Shown here piece after piece: positions 1 through 10,680 of a stretch of DNA of 64,000 bases (positions are counted from its first letter, which is position 1; each line of letters opens with the position of its first letter). Where the stretch lies: the NCBI GenBank assembly GCA_963575745.1, contig CAUYUJ010018460.1:298501-362500 (forward strand), given 5' to 3'. Origin of the DNA: Prorocentrum cordatum (lineage: Eukaryota; Sar; Dinophyceae; Prorocentrales; Prorocentraceae). The position numbers and the translations under genes are program-made. The notes under the pieces were generated by a model. That model ran no database searches. It saw nothing but the letters and a program-made list of their open reading frames with translations, and had not been told where the DNA came from.

Positions 1-17
1 GGACGGGGAGGGGTGGG

Positions 18-54
18 AGGAGGAGGAGGAGGAGGAGGAGGAGGAGGAGGAGGA
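18..54. repeat. (GGA)n microsatellite
   Basis: Uninterrupted GGA triplets. The next 370 bases are pyrimidine-rich and open in several frames only because of composition. I see no gene in 1-960. Confidence 0.85.
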
Positions 55-424
55 GCTCCTGGAGGGCGCCTGGTCTCGCGATGGGAGAAGGATCATCGAT
101 CGTCCGTCGTGTCGTGGCTCTTGCGGCGTGCTACGGCAGGATCTGCGCGAGACCCCGGAGGGAGGGCGATCCCCCCCCCCTTGTGCTGCTCCTCCAGGTG
201 CTCCTCCCTTTTGCCTTGTGCTCTTCGTCTCCTTCCCCCTCGCCCGCGTTCCCCATGGAACCTTCCTCGCTCTCCCCTCCCCTTCCCCCGTCCTCCTGCT
301 GACCCCCTCTCTCCACGCCCTCGTCCCACTGTCCTCGCCCTCTTCCTGCTGTTGCTGTCTCTCCTCCCTCCCCCCTCACGGAGTCGGCCCGCGGCCGTCT
401 CCCTGAGGGCGTGCTGACCAGGAT

Positions 425-707
425 CTCGAGATGGCTCCGGGACAGACCTAACCGTAGCCACGAGGGTCCTCGAGGATCCAGAAGGCCAGAAACAAGCAAC
501 CAGGGCGGCTGGAAATACTCCTCCCCACTGTCTTTCGTTCGCCTCTTCCCTTCTCCTCTCTCGTCCCCCTCATTCTTCATCCTCGTTGTTCAAGATGGCT
601 TCGTGACAGGCACAGCCGTAGCGACGAGGGTCTTCAAGGATCCAGGAGGTCAGCCACAGGCAAACATGGCGGCTGAATACACTCCTCCCCAATGATCTCT
701 CCTTCTC
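425..707. repeat. Two direct copies of a ~163-bp unit
   Basis: The stretch around 429 (AGATGGCTCCGGGACAG, then a CCGTAGCCACGAGGGTC block) recurs around 592 with moderate divergence, and both copies end in a run of CTCCTCCCCA. The CCGTAGC block is also present in weaker form near 36940 and 38240. Function unknown. Confidence 0.6.
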
Positions 708-740
708 CTCCTCCCTTCTCATGTCTCGGGCCCCCTCCCT

Positions 741-783
741 CGTCCTCCTCCTCCTCCTCCTCCTCCTCCTCCTCCTCCTCCTA
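741..783. repeat. (CTC)n microsatellite
   Basis: Pure CTC triplet run just upstream of the LINE remnant. Confidence 0.85.
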
Positions 784-964
784 CTGCCTCTCCTCATCCA
801 TTCATTTCTTCTTCAGCCTCCTCCTCCTCCTCTTTCTCCAGGCGGCCCGAGGCCGCCCAGCAGCGCACCAGCCGCCTATCTACGCAAGCAACACATCACA
901 CGAGCAGTGGGCCCGATGTTCCCTTCTCGTGAATAGAGCCGCACGGCGGCGGCGCTGCCCCGCG

Positions 965-3900
965 AACTTCATGGGCGGAGAAAGTGGATTGTTGAGAGCA
1001 GTATGCTACAACCCGTGTGCTGCCAGGACTACGGAGCGGCTGAATGACATTGTGCAGGCGCTGCCGAACAGAGACATCTACGTGCTCGTGGGCACACAAG
1101 CAAAGTCGTATGGATAGCAGATCAATGAGACTCGTCTGATCGACCGCACCTGGGTGATAGAGTTTGGGCATAGGCGAAGTGCATATGTCACAGCATCTTG
1201 TGGTATCACGTTCCTTATCAAGAGCTCGAGGTTTCCAATATCCACATTGAAGCGGATATATCCTACACCAGCGTTGTTGGGGGGACGGTGTGCTGCTGCC
1301 AGCTTTCAGACAAGATCTGAAACTATTGGAACTATCGCGCTGTATTTTCCCCCTCGGCAGACATCGGCAAAGTTGAGCAATACATACGAGGAGGCCTGCC
1401 AGAAGATGGTGCAGTGGTTTCAAACAACGTTGGAAGATATGTCACGCAAACAGATTATTCCTCTTGTATTGATGGGCTTGAACGGTGGGCTCCCCTCGTC
1501 AAATTACGACAGAGTAGCTGGACCATGTGGGTATGGCAAGGAAAGCTACTCGTCTATGCAGTTACGTCCGCATCTGGAAGGGTGGGGCCTGACTGCAACA
1601 AACACTCATTATGTGAAACCCCCGAGCTAGGTCGGCAACAGCAACGCCAGTTACATATATCACATATGTATTCCAATGGAAATGCTTGAATCTGCCGAAC
1701 GTTGCAATGTATTATGTGAGGCAGGACGAAGGCTACAATTACATGACGTTGGTGAAGTACGTGACCACAGGCCTGTGCAACTGGTGGTTTGGCTTGTAAC
1801 AGCGGTGCGGCCACTTCCTGAGAGGGCTCCACGCCCCAATCGTGAGGCGCTCTTCTGCTGTCTGCAGCAGGGACACACGAGGCAGGAGTTGTTTGATGTC
1901 ATGGAGAGGAAGTGCGAGGAGCATTACAATTTTCTGAACGAGCTTGAGGCGCAAAAAAAGCTAGAGCAGCTGAATGAAACCTTTGTGGGTAGTGTGAACA
2001 GTCCTTTAGTGGAAATACTACATACGAGCCCTCTGTACACGGAAGATCGCCAGCATCAGACCGCACTATTGAATCAGCTGTTACAGAAAAGGAGAGAATT
2101 GCGTTATCAGCGGTCATGGGCGTCCACATCAGATCAGATCGAAGTCCTATCCACCACAATCAAGCAGGTGAGCAAAGAGCTGAAGCAGTCCAACCGCCAG
2201 CACTGGGACGCAATCACAAAGAGGAGATGCGAAGAAATGCGACGGGCTGCTAAAGACATCGATGGGCATCTCGTGCAACGACTTGCTCGGCTGATTGCTG
2301 GACGAAAAAGACGTCCACGACAAAGGAAGTTTGCAGCGCTACCCACATCGACGGCAAGCGCAGCAGGATGGTGTGCCAGGATGAAGTTATCCAGTGCGAA
2401 AGGAGGATGTTCTGCTATTGAGGCGGGCGTTGGCTCTGTCATAAGCGAGGTCACTGCAGAAGACCGAGAAGTTCTCACTGATGAGGAACCTACGGAGTTA
2501 TCTACGGATGATTGGAATGGTGTGCATAAAACAATATGGCGTATGAAACTTTGGAGGGCGTATCCAGCATGGTCGATACCTGTGGAAGCGCTACGACTCA
2601 TCATGAAGCCCAAGTGGGTTAATCCTCGACGACCGCGACCGCAGGTAGGTATAGGAGCTGATGTGAGTGAGCTCAATGCCCCAAACTTCACGCAGGGGCT
2701 CCTTCGGGCCATCCTTTTTCTCTCGCGTAAGTTGCAGCGCGTACCGCTTGTGTGGCACGCAGCCCAGGGCGCTCGCCTTCCGAAGGGCAGCGACAAGATC
2801 GAGGTTGACGGCGAGAAGGTTATCATGATCATGTGTACCATAGGAAGAACATATCACGCTGCAGCCTTGAGAAGGAAGCTAGCCCCATGGCAGCCAGAAG
2901 AGTGGATTCAGTGTGTATTAAAAAGACGACGACGGGAAGCTGCCATGGGCGCGCAACTTATTTCATCGTTTCGTTTGCAGGCTGAAGGCGTATCTCACTG
3001 GGTAAAGCTTCACGATGCCACCAATGCTTTCTTCAGTTTGAAACACGAGAAGGTATTGGACATTTTACCTACGCTGTATGCCAGTCAAGATCTCCAGTTT
3101 GCGCGAGATCGAGTATTGCGTGGAGTATTTCTTTTGGAGGACGAGTCAGGCACTTGTTGGCTGCGACCGTCCGAGGGAGTCTTCCCTGGTGATGTTGGGG
3201 CCACTCTGATCTTTGCGAGAACGTCCAGCCCACCAGTTCAGATTGCGGTGGCTGATCTTTTTGTGATTGAAAAATGGTTTCACGCAGTCGAGATAGAACC
3301 GCCTTGGGAATGCATTATTAATCAGCAGATGGCACTAACTGGGATGATCTATCATGTAGAGTACTTGAAGCACATTATCCAGGCACGATAACTGACAAGC
3401 TGGAGCTAGGCAGTCGTCTTGATAATTTAGCGATTGACCAGGGTATGGGGGAGGTTGGTGCATCACAAAACACTAACAAGCAGGAGAACGTAGCTTATCT
3501 TCGAGGAACAGGAGCGCATATAGCAGCACGTCTTGTACACAAACATGGCACTACAATAGCTGGGCGAACTAAACACCATGCGCGATACCTTGGAGGATCA
3601 CAGGCTAGCAGCTTTACGCCTAGACCCGACTTGGAAAAACAGATTACGGGCTCTTCAAGCTAGTTATTTCTCAATGGGAAGATTTGGGAGGTCTCCTGGA
3701 AACTTTGGGGTAAAGCGCTCCATGGAAAAAGGGTTATTGGTGAACGCAGCGCTCAGCGGGCTCGAGGAGTGCGTCAACGGACACCTACCTCTCACAAGTG
3801 GAGACTTGGCTCCGCTTGAAGGTTTCATTGTGCGCAAATGTTGCGCAATCCTTGGCGGCACAGCGGCCTGGGATGAGGATAAGCAACACGTCAGTACCGT

Positions 3901-4231
3901 AAGCGGACTTGAGGTGCTCACAAAATTCCGATTCGCTCCCCTGTTCACAGAACTTCGCATCCGCAGATTGAAGTGGTTGCAAACCATGGTGCAGGATCGT
4001 GGTCAAGATATTCAGTACTTGTCCACTTGCTTTGGAAGGTCTGCTCTCGACGGTGATGGTTTTTTTTCGGAGGAGGGGGCGGTGCGGCCCCATGCACATC
4101 CGTGGGCCGTCCAGTTTCAAGATGATTTGGGGGCACTGAAGGAGTTGGAGGCGGGGGAGACGACGTGGGACATCGGAGGGAGCACGGAGCACATCATGTT
4201 GGAGGACTACAAGGATTTCATAAAAGGTTGA
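965..4231 (+). pseudogene. Degraded non-LTR retrotransposon (LINE), endonuclease plus reverse transcriptase
   Basis: A decayed LINE second ORF. The 5' part (about 970-1630) has an apurinic-type endonuclease pattern: DIYVLVGTQ where DI..L.ET is expected, a G..G..I block, IALYFPP, and IPLVLMGLNGG in the position of GDFNG. The RT part (1676-3391) carries KLHDATNAFFSLKHEKVL, matching the D-x-x-x-A-F motif A, and GVFPGDVGATLIF, matching the GxxQGD block. The usual Y/F-x-D-D site is eroded to IYHVEY. The coding frame stays constant from about 692 to 3391 apart from TAG stops at 1115 and 1628. It then shifts to frame 1 (3391-3590, ending in RYLGG) and back to frame 2 (3578-4231), whose RIRRLKWLQ segment resembles the C-terminal region of dinoflagellate LINEs. 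Key catalytic residues are lost, so I judge it inactive. No target-site duplication was recognised. Confidence 0.8.
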
Positions 4232-4640
4232 TTGTGATGAACTACGAGCAAAGTTTCTAACTACGCCTACTACGAGCACGCGCAAGCAAGCACATCATGA
4301 GGGCAATTTCATATGCAAAAAAAATTAGCCTGACGAGGGACCCAACCATATGCAGGTGCGAGTACCGCAATAGTGATTCATTTTTTCGGTGGCGATCCCT
4401 ATGAGGCAACGAACCGTGCTAGGGGCGTGCCGACATGAGTGGCGTGGTACACAAAGCGAACGAAAACGATTGATCTGAGTACGTAGGGAGACTGAGCGCG
4501 GGTGAATCTGCGCGCGTGCGTCTGACTGTGAATGATCTGCGTGCGAGCGAGTCTACGTGCATGAATGCGAATATGACAAAGCGTGGTGCAAATGTGTATG
4601 AATGCCAATAGTTTGACAACGACTGCCTCTGAATACTCGT
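4232..4640. repeat. Flank of the 90-bp satellite element, diverged
   Basis: 4306-4375 contains AAAATTAGCCTG, CCCAACCATATGCAG and AGTACCGCA. These are the same blocks, reverse-complemented, that sit between satellite and terminus at 25259-25315. 4388-4442 is a lone decayed satellite monomer. The rest is unremarkable; no gene is seen. Confidence 0.6.
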
Positions 4641-4818
4641 GACGCTGGGCGTGGCCGCCGCAAGGAGCTTCCCCGGGACTCCCCGACGGCATCGCCCGCG
4701 CGCCGCGACGCCAATGTCGGCGCGCCCCCCCGCGAGGATCGCGCCCGCTTCCTCCCCTTCCTTTACTCCCTCTTTGCCCGCGCACTCAAAAGTCCAAGGC
4801 TGCGGGAGCAGCGCAGCG

Positions 4819-5084
4819 CGGAGCCCCCGCGACGCGCGCAGGTCACCCCGGAGGGGTCCCAGCGACGCGCGCGGGTCGTCCACTGCGCGGAGCGAAGAGA
4901 GCTAGCTGGCTGGCTGATAGCGGGCAAGGCTCTTGCCGCTGGGCAGAGCGACGACGGGCGAGCGAGGCGCTGGGCGGAACGCAGCACGGAGCCCCCGCGA
5001 CGCGCGCAGGTCGCCCCGGAGGAGTCCCAGCGACGCGCGCGGGTCGCCCGCTGCGCGGAGCAAAGAGAGCTAGCTGGCTGGCTG
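4819..5084. repeat. ~171-bp direct duplication
   Basis: The GC-rich block at 4819-4913 ending in AGCTAGCTGGCTGGCTG recurs at 4990-5084 with few changes. It directly precedes the satellite array. Confidence 0.7.
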
Positions 5085-5085
5085 G

Positions 5086-6122
5086 GACCTGCGGTGGGGC
5101 TCCATATGGGGCCACGTAACGCTGTACTGGGCAAAGGAGACGCATGTGGACTGCGCCACGGGGACCTTCGGTGGAGCTCCCTATGGGGCCACGAAACGTG
5201 TGAGGGATGTGCCGGAATGGGTGTGCGGGACGCATGCGGGCACACCCACTGAGACCTTCGGTGGAGCTCCCTATGGGGCCACGAAACGTGTGAGGGGTGG
5301 GACGACATGTGTGTGCGGGACGCATGCGGGCACACCCACTGGGACCTTCGGTGGACCCCCTATGGGGCCACGAAACGTGGGAGGGATGTGCCGAAATGGG
5401 TGTGCGGGACGCATGCGGGCACACCCACTGGGACCTTCGGTGGAGCTCCCTATGGGGCCACGAAACGTATGAGGGGTGTGCCGAAATGGGTGTGCGGGAC
5501 GCATGCGGGCACACCCACTGGGACCTTCGGTGGAGCTCCCTATGGGGCCACGAACCGTGTGAGGGGTGGGCCGAAATGGGTGTGCGGGACGCATGCGGGC
5601 ACACCCACTGGGACCTTCGGTGGAGCTCCCTATGGGGCCACGAAGCGTGTGAAGGGGTGTGCCGAAATGGGTGTGCGGGACGCATGCGGCACACCCACTG
5701 AACCGTCGGTGGAGTCCTATGGGCCACGAAAGTGTGAGGCTGGGTGTGCGGGACGCATGCGGGCACACCCTCTGGGACCTTCGGTGGATCCCCTCTGGGG
5801 CACGAACGTGAGGGGTGGCCGAAATGTGTGTGCGGGACGCATGCGGGCACACCCACTGGGACCTTCGGTGGAGCTGGAACTTGGGGGTGGCGTTCCCTGA
5901 GGGGGGCCACGAAACGTGTGAGGGGTGTGCCGAAATGGTGTGGCGGGACGCATATGCGGGCACACCCACTGGGACCTTCGGTGGAGCTCCCTATGGGGCC
6001 ACGAAACGTATGAGGGGTGTGCCGAAATGGGTGTGCGGGACGCATGCGGGCACACCCACTGGGACCTTCGGTGGAGCTCCCTATGGGGCACGAAACGTGT
6101 GAGGGGTGTGCCGACATGGGTG
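5086..6122. repeat. 90-bp satellite array, copy I
   Basis: About 11 tandem monomers, period 90 (for example GGACCTTCGGTGGAGCTCCC at 5431 and 5521). Several middle monomers have small indels (5640-5900). Ninety is a multiple of three and intact monomers lack stops in several frames, so long spurious ORFs appear on both strands, including a minus-strand ORF of nearly 490 codons. The same monomer makes the array at 24157-25250 on the opposite strand. Confidence 0.92.
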
Positions 6123-6123
6123 G

Positions 6124-6195
6124 TGATAATGATGATGACGACAGATGATGATGACGATGACGATGATGGGGATGATGACGATGATGATGAAGATG
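6124..6195. repeat. (GAT/GAC)n microsatellite
   Basis: GATGAT/GACGAT triplets begin where the satellite ends. At 6274 follows GGTTGGGAATAA, the same block that borders the other satellite array at 24145-24156, reverse-complemented there. Confidence 0.8.
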
Positions 6196-6326
6196 GGAGG
6201 AGGGAGGGGGCAGCGGGAAGGAAGGAACGCGGGGCGACGTCTCTTCAAAACGAGGACCCAACACCACAGGATGGTTGGGAATAAACATATGGCACCATAT
6301 GTAACACGGCATGGCCCACGCAACAC

Positions 6327-6680
6327 ATGTTGACTAAGCACACCGTGAACCCAATAGGAGGCAGTCATGGGCAACTACATGTGGGACGTATTCTAACTAC
6401 TACAAACATGTGCGTGTTGTGCGTCAGCGTGTTCTTGAGTGCCGAGATTGCAAGCAAACGTATTGCCGACAGTCTCAAACGCCAATACAGCCCATGCGGT
6501 CGTGGGAGGTATGCGCGTGAAGTTCTGCCCCCAAAAAACATGACGTGCCCTATATGTGACGAGAGTTTTGGCTGTATGGAATCGTGTTTCAAGCACTGTC
6601 GTGAACACTTGGAACCGTACCTCTCCCCCTCTTTTGCATGTCCGTCATTCGAAGAAGCACGAAACAGCCTTGCAGTCTAA
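6327..6680 (+). CDS. Small ORF with one C2H2 zinc finger
   Basis: A 117-codon ORF with an ATG start. Its only recognisable element is a classical zinc finger, CPIC followed by twelve residues then HCREH (C-x2-C-x12-H-x3-H), about residues 74-93, preceded by a basic stretch. Zinc fingers of this kind often end dinoflagellate LINE polyproteins, so this may be an orphan LINE tail or an exon of a larger gene. The following gene starts 72 bp downstream in another frame. It is too short to assign a function. Confidence 0.45.
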   Translation: MLTKHTVNPIGGSHGQLHVGRILTTTNMCVLCVSVFLSAEIASKRIADSLKRQYSPCGRGRYAREVLPPKNMTCPICDESFGCMESCFKHCREHLEPYLSPSFACPSFEEARNSLAV

Positions 6681-6751
6681 GCAGCAGCTACCAGTGAGAT
6701 CTACAACCTCGTAGGCTAAACTACTTGATCGGAGTTGGGTACCACGTCTCA

Positions 6752-7753
6752 ATGCCAGACGAAGAAAACACCCCTCAGAAATCTTGGCTACTACAGGCTC
6801 GCAGCATGAGTTTCGCGGAGGGCTCCAAGGAGAAGAAGAAAGCGCGGATCGACGAGGAGGGCGAGGACGTGGACATGGACGATGCTACAACTTTCATGCT
6901 GATGAAGAACCTCATCGTGCAACTAGAGGCACGAGTTCGGCTTCTGGAGCACGAGGCGATGACGACCACGATATTGGACAGAACTCATCAGGCAGTGGTG
7001 GACGTCAACAAATCGTACGCGGAGTATGCCAAGGAACGAAAAAAGGACCCAGCCACGAACCTTGGTTCGCCAGCTTGCCAAGCAATCTACGGTAGGTTCG
7101 TGCGGTGTCGGCGCGCGCAAAGGTTCTTGACACCACATCGATCGTTCAACCTTGAATCGATCGCGACCCCGATCGTTCAAGGTTGAATTCCGTCGGGCCC
7201 AATGGCACTATCGTGTCCCTCGGTGCTTCCGCGTCACAGAATTCAACCTTGAACGCCTGCGCCGGCGTCGCCGGCGCGCCAACGCCGCGCGAACCTACCG
7301 TACGCAGTTCTGAACGTCTTAGGCAACTGGCAGTACAAGGACAGCTCGGTGAGGATATCGCGGCTCAAGCTCGTGGCCGTCAGAATCAGCAAGATGTTAG
7401 AGCAAGCAGGACCAGAACTAACAGGGCAGTGGGTTCGAGAAACAGCAATCTTCCCGTGCTTCGACCAGCCCAACAAGCCGAAGAAGTCGCGCCTTTTATG
7501 CAGCTTGCGCGGAACAACACTGGCGCCCGACGAAGAGGGCACAGCAGCGGAGCTACCCAAGGCCATCAGCGAACCCGACAGTCAGCTACACCAAGTGACG
7601 CCGCTGGAAATGCCGACGGCACTATACACACTGAAGGGCAAGGTGATGGGAATTGAATCAACTGTTTCAGAGCTACTCAGAGCCGCTGGCGGAAATGTGA
7701 CAGCTAGCAAAGCCCCACGTGGCAATATGGCTCGCAAGTTGATGAAAGCATAA
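6752..7753 (+). CDS. Two-exon gene, coiled-coil protein of unknown function
   Basis: Exon 1 is 6752-7091 and exon 2 is 7308-7753. Removing the GT...AG intron 7092-7307 joins two open frames in phase (exon 1 ends in phase 1), giving 261 codons ending in TAA. The N-terminus is acidic and basic (SKEKKKARIDEEGEDVDMDD). A predicted helix or coiled coil follows (FMLMKNLIVQLEARVRLLEH), then a conserved-looking region around WQYKDSSVRISRLKL. I know no domain here. The pattern (helix, then a GSP motif, then a short C-terminal domain) resembles a multicopy dinoflagellate ORF, possibly a LINE ORF1-like protein; that is recollection, not a search. The ATG at 6752 is the first in frame. Confidence 0.6.
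7092..7307 (+). mobile_element. Introner-like element forming the intron of the 6752-7753 gene
   Basis: The 216-bp intron begins GTAGGTTCG and ends in CGCAG. TACGGTAGGTTCG (7088-7100) and CGAACCTACCGTA (7290-7302) are a perfect 13-bp inverted repeat at the two splice junctions. The inside contains a second nested inverted pair around CGATCGTTCAA. A related 190-bp copy lies at 40033-40222. Splicing it out restores the reading frame exactly. Confidence 0.75.
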
Positions 7754-9320
7754 GCATGCATGTTACTGGGCGAGAGTAGAGCCATGAAGTGCCATCGCAC
7801 TTTCTTTTTTGGTCAATGTACCTACTGAGCTGGTGGCTTCTACCTACGCCTCTACCATGGTGGACTGAATTTGTATTGCGGGCTGCCCTTCAGTGTCATG
7901 CTATCACTCGAGGGGGTAGACCCGTAGAGCCCATACGGGTGCCCACGATGGCTTAAATGCGACGGAGCGCGTATCCCCTCGAGCTTGCTGCATATTGGCG
8001 TATTTCTTTGGTGGTCAGTCATACTATTAGTGTCTTGAATTGGTGGTCTGGCATCTACGTTTGCACTTACAGTGGCACTGATAAATGAGGTGGATTGTTG
8101 TCTGTCTCTATTCCAGCGTGGCTAGCGCCATCAGACTCCGAGCGTGGTTCCCCTTCCTGTATACAGTCCTCTCTGGATGCCTAGGACCTCCTCCAGGCCA
8201 AGGCCCAACGGCCGCGACTCCTGGAGGCGGAGCTCTGGATCCCTTCTCTGAGGTGGAGTGCCTACGGCACCGCTTGAGCTGGGAGTCTTGGGACCCTCGT
8301 GAGTGTATAGCTGTTGCGACCCCGCCCACTTCCGCCTCTGTGGGAGTGGGTATCCCCCGTGGGGACAGTAGCCACTACGGTGGTGAAATGAGGGATGCAG
8401 CAGCCTGGTGTGAGGGCCCCCCTGAGACCAACTGTCTCCCAGGAGCCTGTCTCAGACTGTGAACTTCGTGCGGTGGAGTTGGGTCTTGTCCTGATTGGAT
8501 CGGATCTGCCACTGCTGCAGTGCTACTACACCCCCGTCTTCTTCCTCCGCCAGGCCCCGCCGCTCTTCTCTCTTGCCAGCTGATAGTCATGTTTTGTCGG
8601 TGCATGAGAGGTATGAGATAAGCGATAGGCTTACCCCCCTCCCAAATTTGTGCCCTGCCCGTTGAGTTCAACGGCCAGGCCCCCGCGCAGGCAACTCAGT
8701 GTTGCATCTGCCAGCGCGTGTGGCTCTCAGAGCTAGCAAGATGAAAGGGGTGCATATAAGTTGTACCCCCCCCAGGTTCTGTGAAGAGGAGAGTGAGACA
8801 TTGAACTGAATGGGTGAGAGCGAGCTCCTCTTTCTCCCTCTCGCCTCTCCCCCGGTTCCCTCGCGAAACGAATCCCCTACCCCTGCGACGGCCAGCTGTC
8901 GGCTGCGGGGCATTCTCCGAAAAGGCCCAGAAATAGAGGAGGAATCAGAGAAGGCCTCCTCCTCTTTCCCTCGGCCTCCTTCCCCCCCTTCCCTCCTCCC
9001 ACCCCTACATACTCCTCCCCTTCCTTCCTCTCCTACACGCTCTCCTCCTTCCTCCTGGGATCCTCTCGATGCCCAGATCTCTCCTCCTGGAGTGCGTTTT
9101 GCCCAGGACTCCGAAACGAACGCGGACGCCCAGGAGCGAAATCCTACGAGAGGCTTCAGAAATGGGAGGGCAACGTTGGAATACGTAGCACCCCGCAGTT
9201 GCGGATAAGAGTGAGGGGGCGGTGAGGACGTCTGCAGTCTGCAAGGCTCTGACGACGCCCGCCGCAGGCGCCAAATTATACAACGGGCCCGCCACAGGCG
9301 CCGATTACTCATTAAAGCAA
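7754..9320. other. No gene recognised
   Basis: Open stretches here are composition-driven. 8160-8460 and 8800-9060 are pyrimidine-rich. No domain, RNA gene or clear repeat was seen. Confidence 0.5.
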
Positions 9321-9324
9321 TGTG

Positions 9325-9625
9325 GGTGTCGCGGGGTGGGTCGCGAGTGGGTCGCGGGTGGGTCGCGGGTGGGTCGCGGGCCAGGTCGCGGGTGGGTCGC
9401 GGGTGGGTCGCGGCGCGGGTGGGTCGCAGGTGGGTCGCGGGCGGGTCGCGGGCGAGTCGCCGGCGGGTCACGGTCGGGTCGCGGGGGTGGGTCGCGGGTG
9501 GGTTGCGGGTGGGTCGCGGGATGGGTCGCGGGTGGGTCGCGGGGGGTGGGTCGCGGGGGGGGGGTCGCCGGGGGCGGGTCGTGGGTGGGGTCGCAGGTGG
9601 GTCGCGGGCGGGTCGCGGGGGGGAC
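9325..9625. repeat. GGGTCGCGGGT minisatellite
   Basis: About 300 bp of near-perfect decamer/undecamer GGGTCGCGGGT units. All frames stay open and encode Gly/Arg or Pro/Thr repeats; these are not genes. The G-runs could form quadruplexes. Confidence 0.9.
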
Positions 9626-9639
9626 GACGCCAAAGAACA

Positions 9640-9723
9640 ACAACATCAACGACGACAACAGCGACGACGACACCAACACCAACACCACCACCACCAACAA
9701 CAACAACGAGAACAACAACAACG

Positions 9724-9757
<34 letters not shown>

Positions 9758-9765
9758 CCATTTTA
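9640..9765. repeat. (AAC/GAC)n microsatellite
   Basis: CAACAA and GACGACAAC triplets directly after the G-rich minisatellite, giving a sharp strand-composition switch at about 9640. Confidence 0.9.
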
Positions 9766-10079
9766 AGGCTGTGCGCTCTTACTTGCCCGCGAGTCATTCA
9801 ACACGTATACCCTACACCCTTGATGCCCGCCCTCTTCGTCTTCGATCACACCCCTTTCGGGGGGATTATTTCTCTTTGCTGGGGCCGGCGGGCTTAGACG
9901 TACGGGCAAACCGGAACGGGCGGACAATCCTTCGGGGGCGTACGTCTCTCTGCCCGCCATTGGAATTGGCGCGGGCCCTGCAAGAGGAGGAGGGGAAGAA
10001 CGAGGGAGAGTGGGAGGAAGGGGAGGGGGAAGGACGAAGGAAGAGGGAAGGTACCACGTTGTAAAGGCGTCCTTGGCGC

Positions 10080-10555
10080 GTGCGTGGTTCCTGAGCGCCG
10101 AAACGCAATTCCAGAATAATTTGTGAGGACGCCGCACGCGAGAGCGCAGTCCTGAGTACATTGTGAAGAAATCTCGGGCGAAAGCGGGGGCCCTGACTAA
10201 GTTGCGAGGAAGTCACAAGCGGGAGCGCCGTTCCTGAGCAAATTGCACGGAATCTCAGGCGGGAGCGGGGGTCCTCACTAAATTGCGAGGAAGTCTCAGG
10301 CGGGAGCGCCGTTCCTGAGTCAATTGCGCGGAAATGTTAGGCAGGAGCGGGGGTCCTGAGTAAAATTCGAAGAAGTCTTAGGCGGGAGCGCCGTTCCCAC
10401 GTAAATTGCACGGAAGTCTCAGGCGGGAGCGGGGGTCTTGATTACATTGCGAGGAAGTCTCAGACGGGAGCGCCTTTCCTGAGTAAATTGCGCGGAAGTC
10501 TCAGGCGGGAGCGGGGGTCCTGAGTAAAAATCGAGGAAGTCTCAGGCGGGAGCCG
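10080..10555. repeat. ~41-bp tandem repeat in an alternating A/B dimer
   Basis: Monomers share GGAAGTCTCAGGCGGGAGCG and begin at about 10221, 10261, 10302, 10343 and 10384. They alternate between a GGGGTCCTGAG form and a CCGTTCCTGAG form, so the higher-order unit is about 82 bp. Confidence 0.85.
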
Positions 10556-10680
10556 TTGTTGTTGTAGCCCGGGGGGCAGGGGCACAGTTTGAGCAGGAAG
10601 ATTTTCCTTGAGAAAAAACAAGGTGCGAGCCCCGGGGGTGGCACTTCAATCGAAAAAATCAATGTGCACCGGTGGGGGGG

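Noticed and set aside
445-470. CCGTAGCCACGAGGG as a spliced-leader relic
   Set aside because: Only the first nine bases match the dinoflagellate leader start. The block belongs to a local direct repeat with other copies lacking the match.
8668-9757. Long Pro/Thr/Arg minus-strand ORFs
   Set aside because: Translation of the GGGTCGCGGGT minisatellite.
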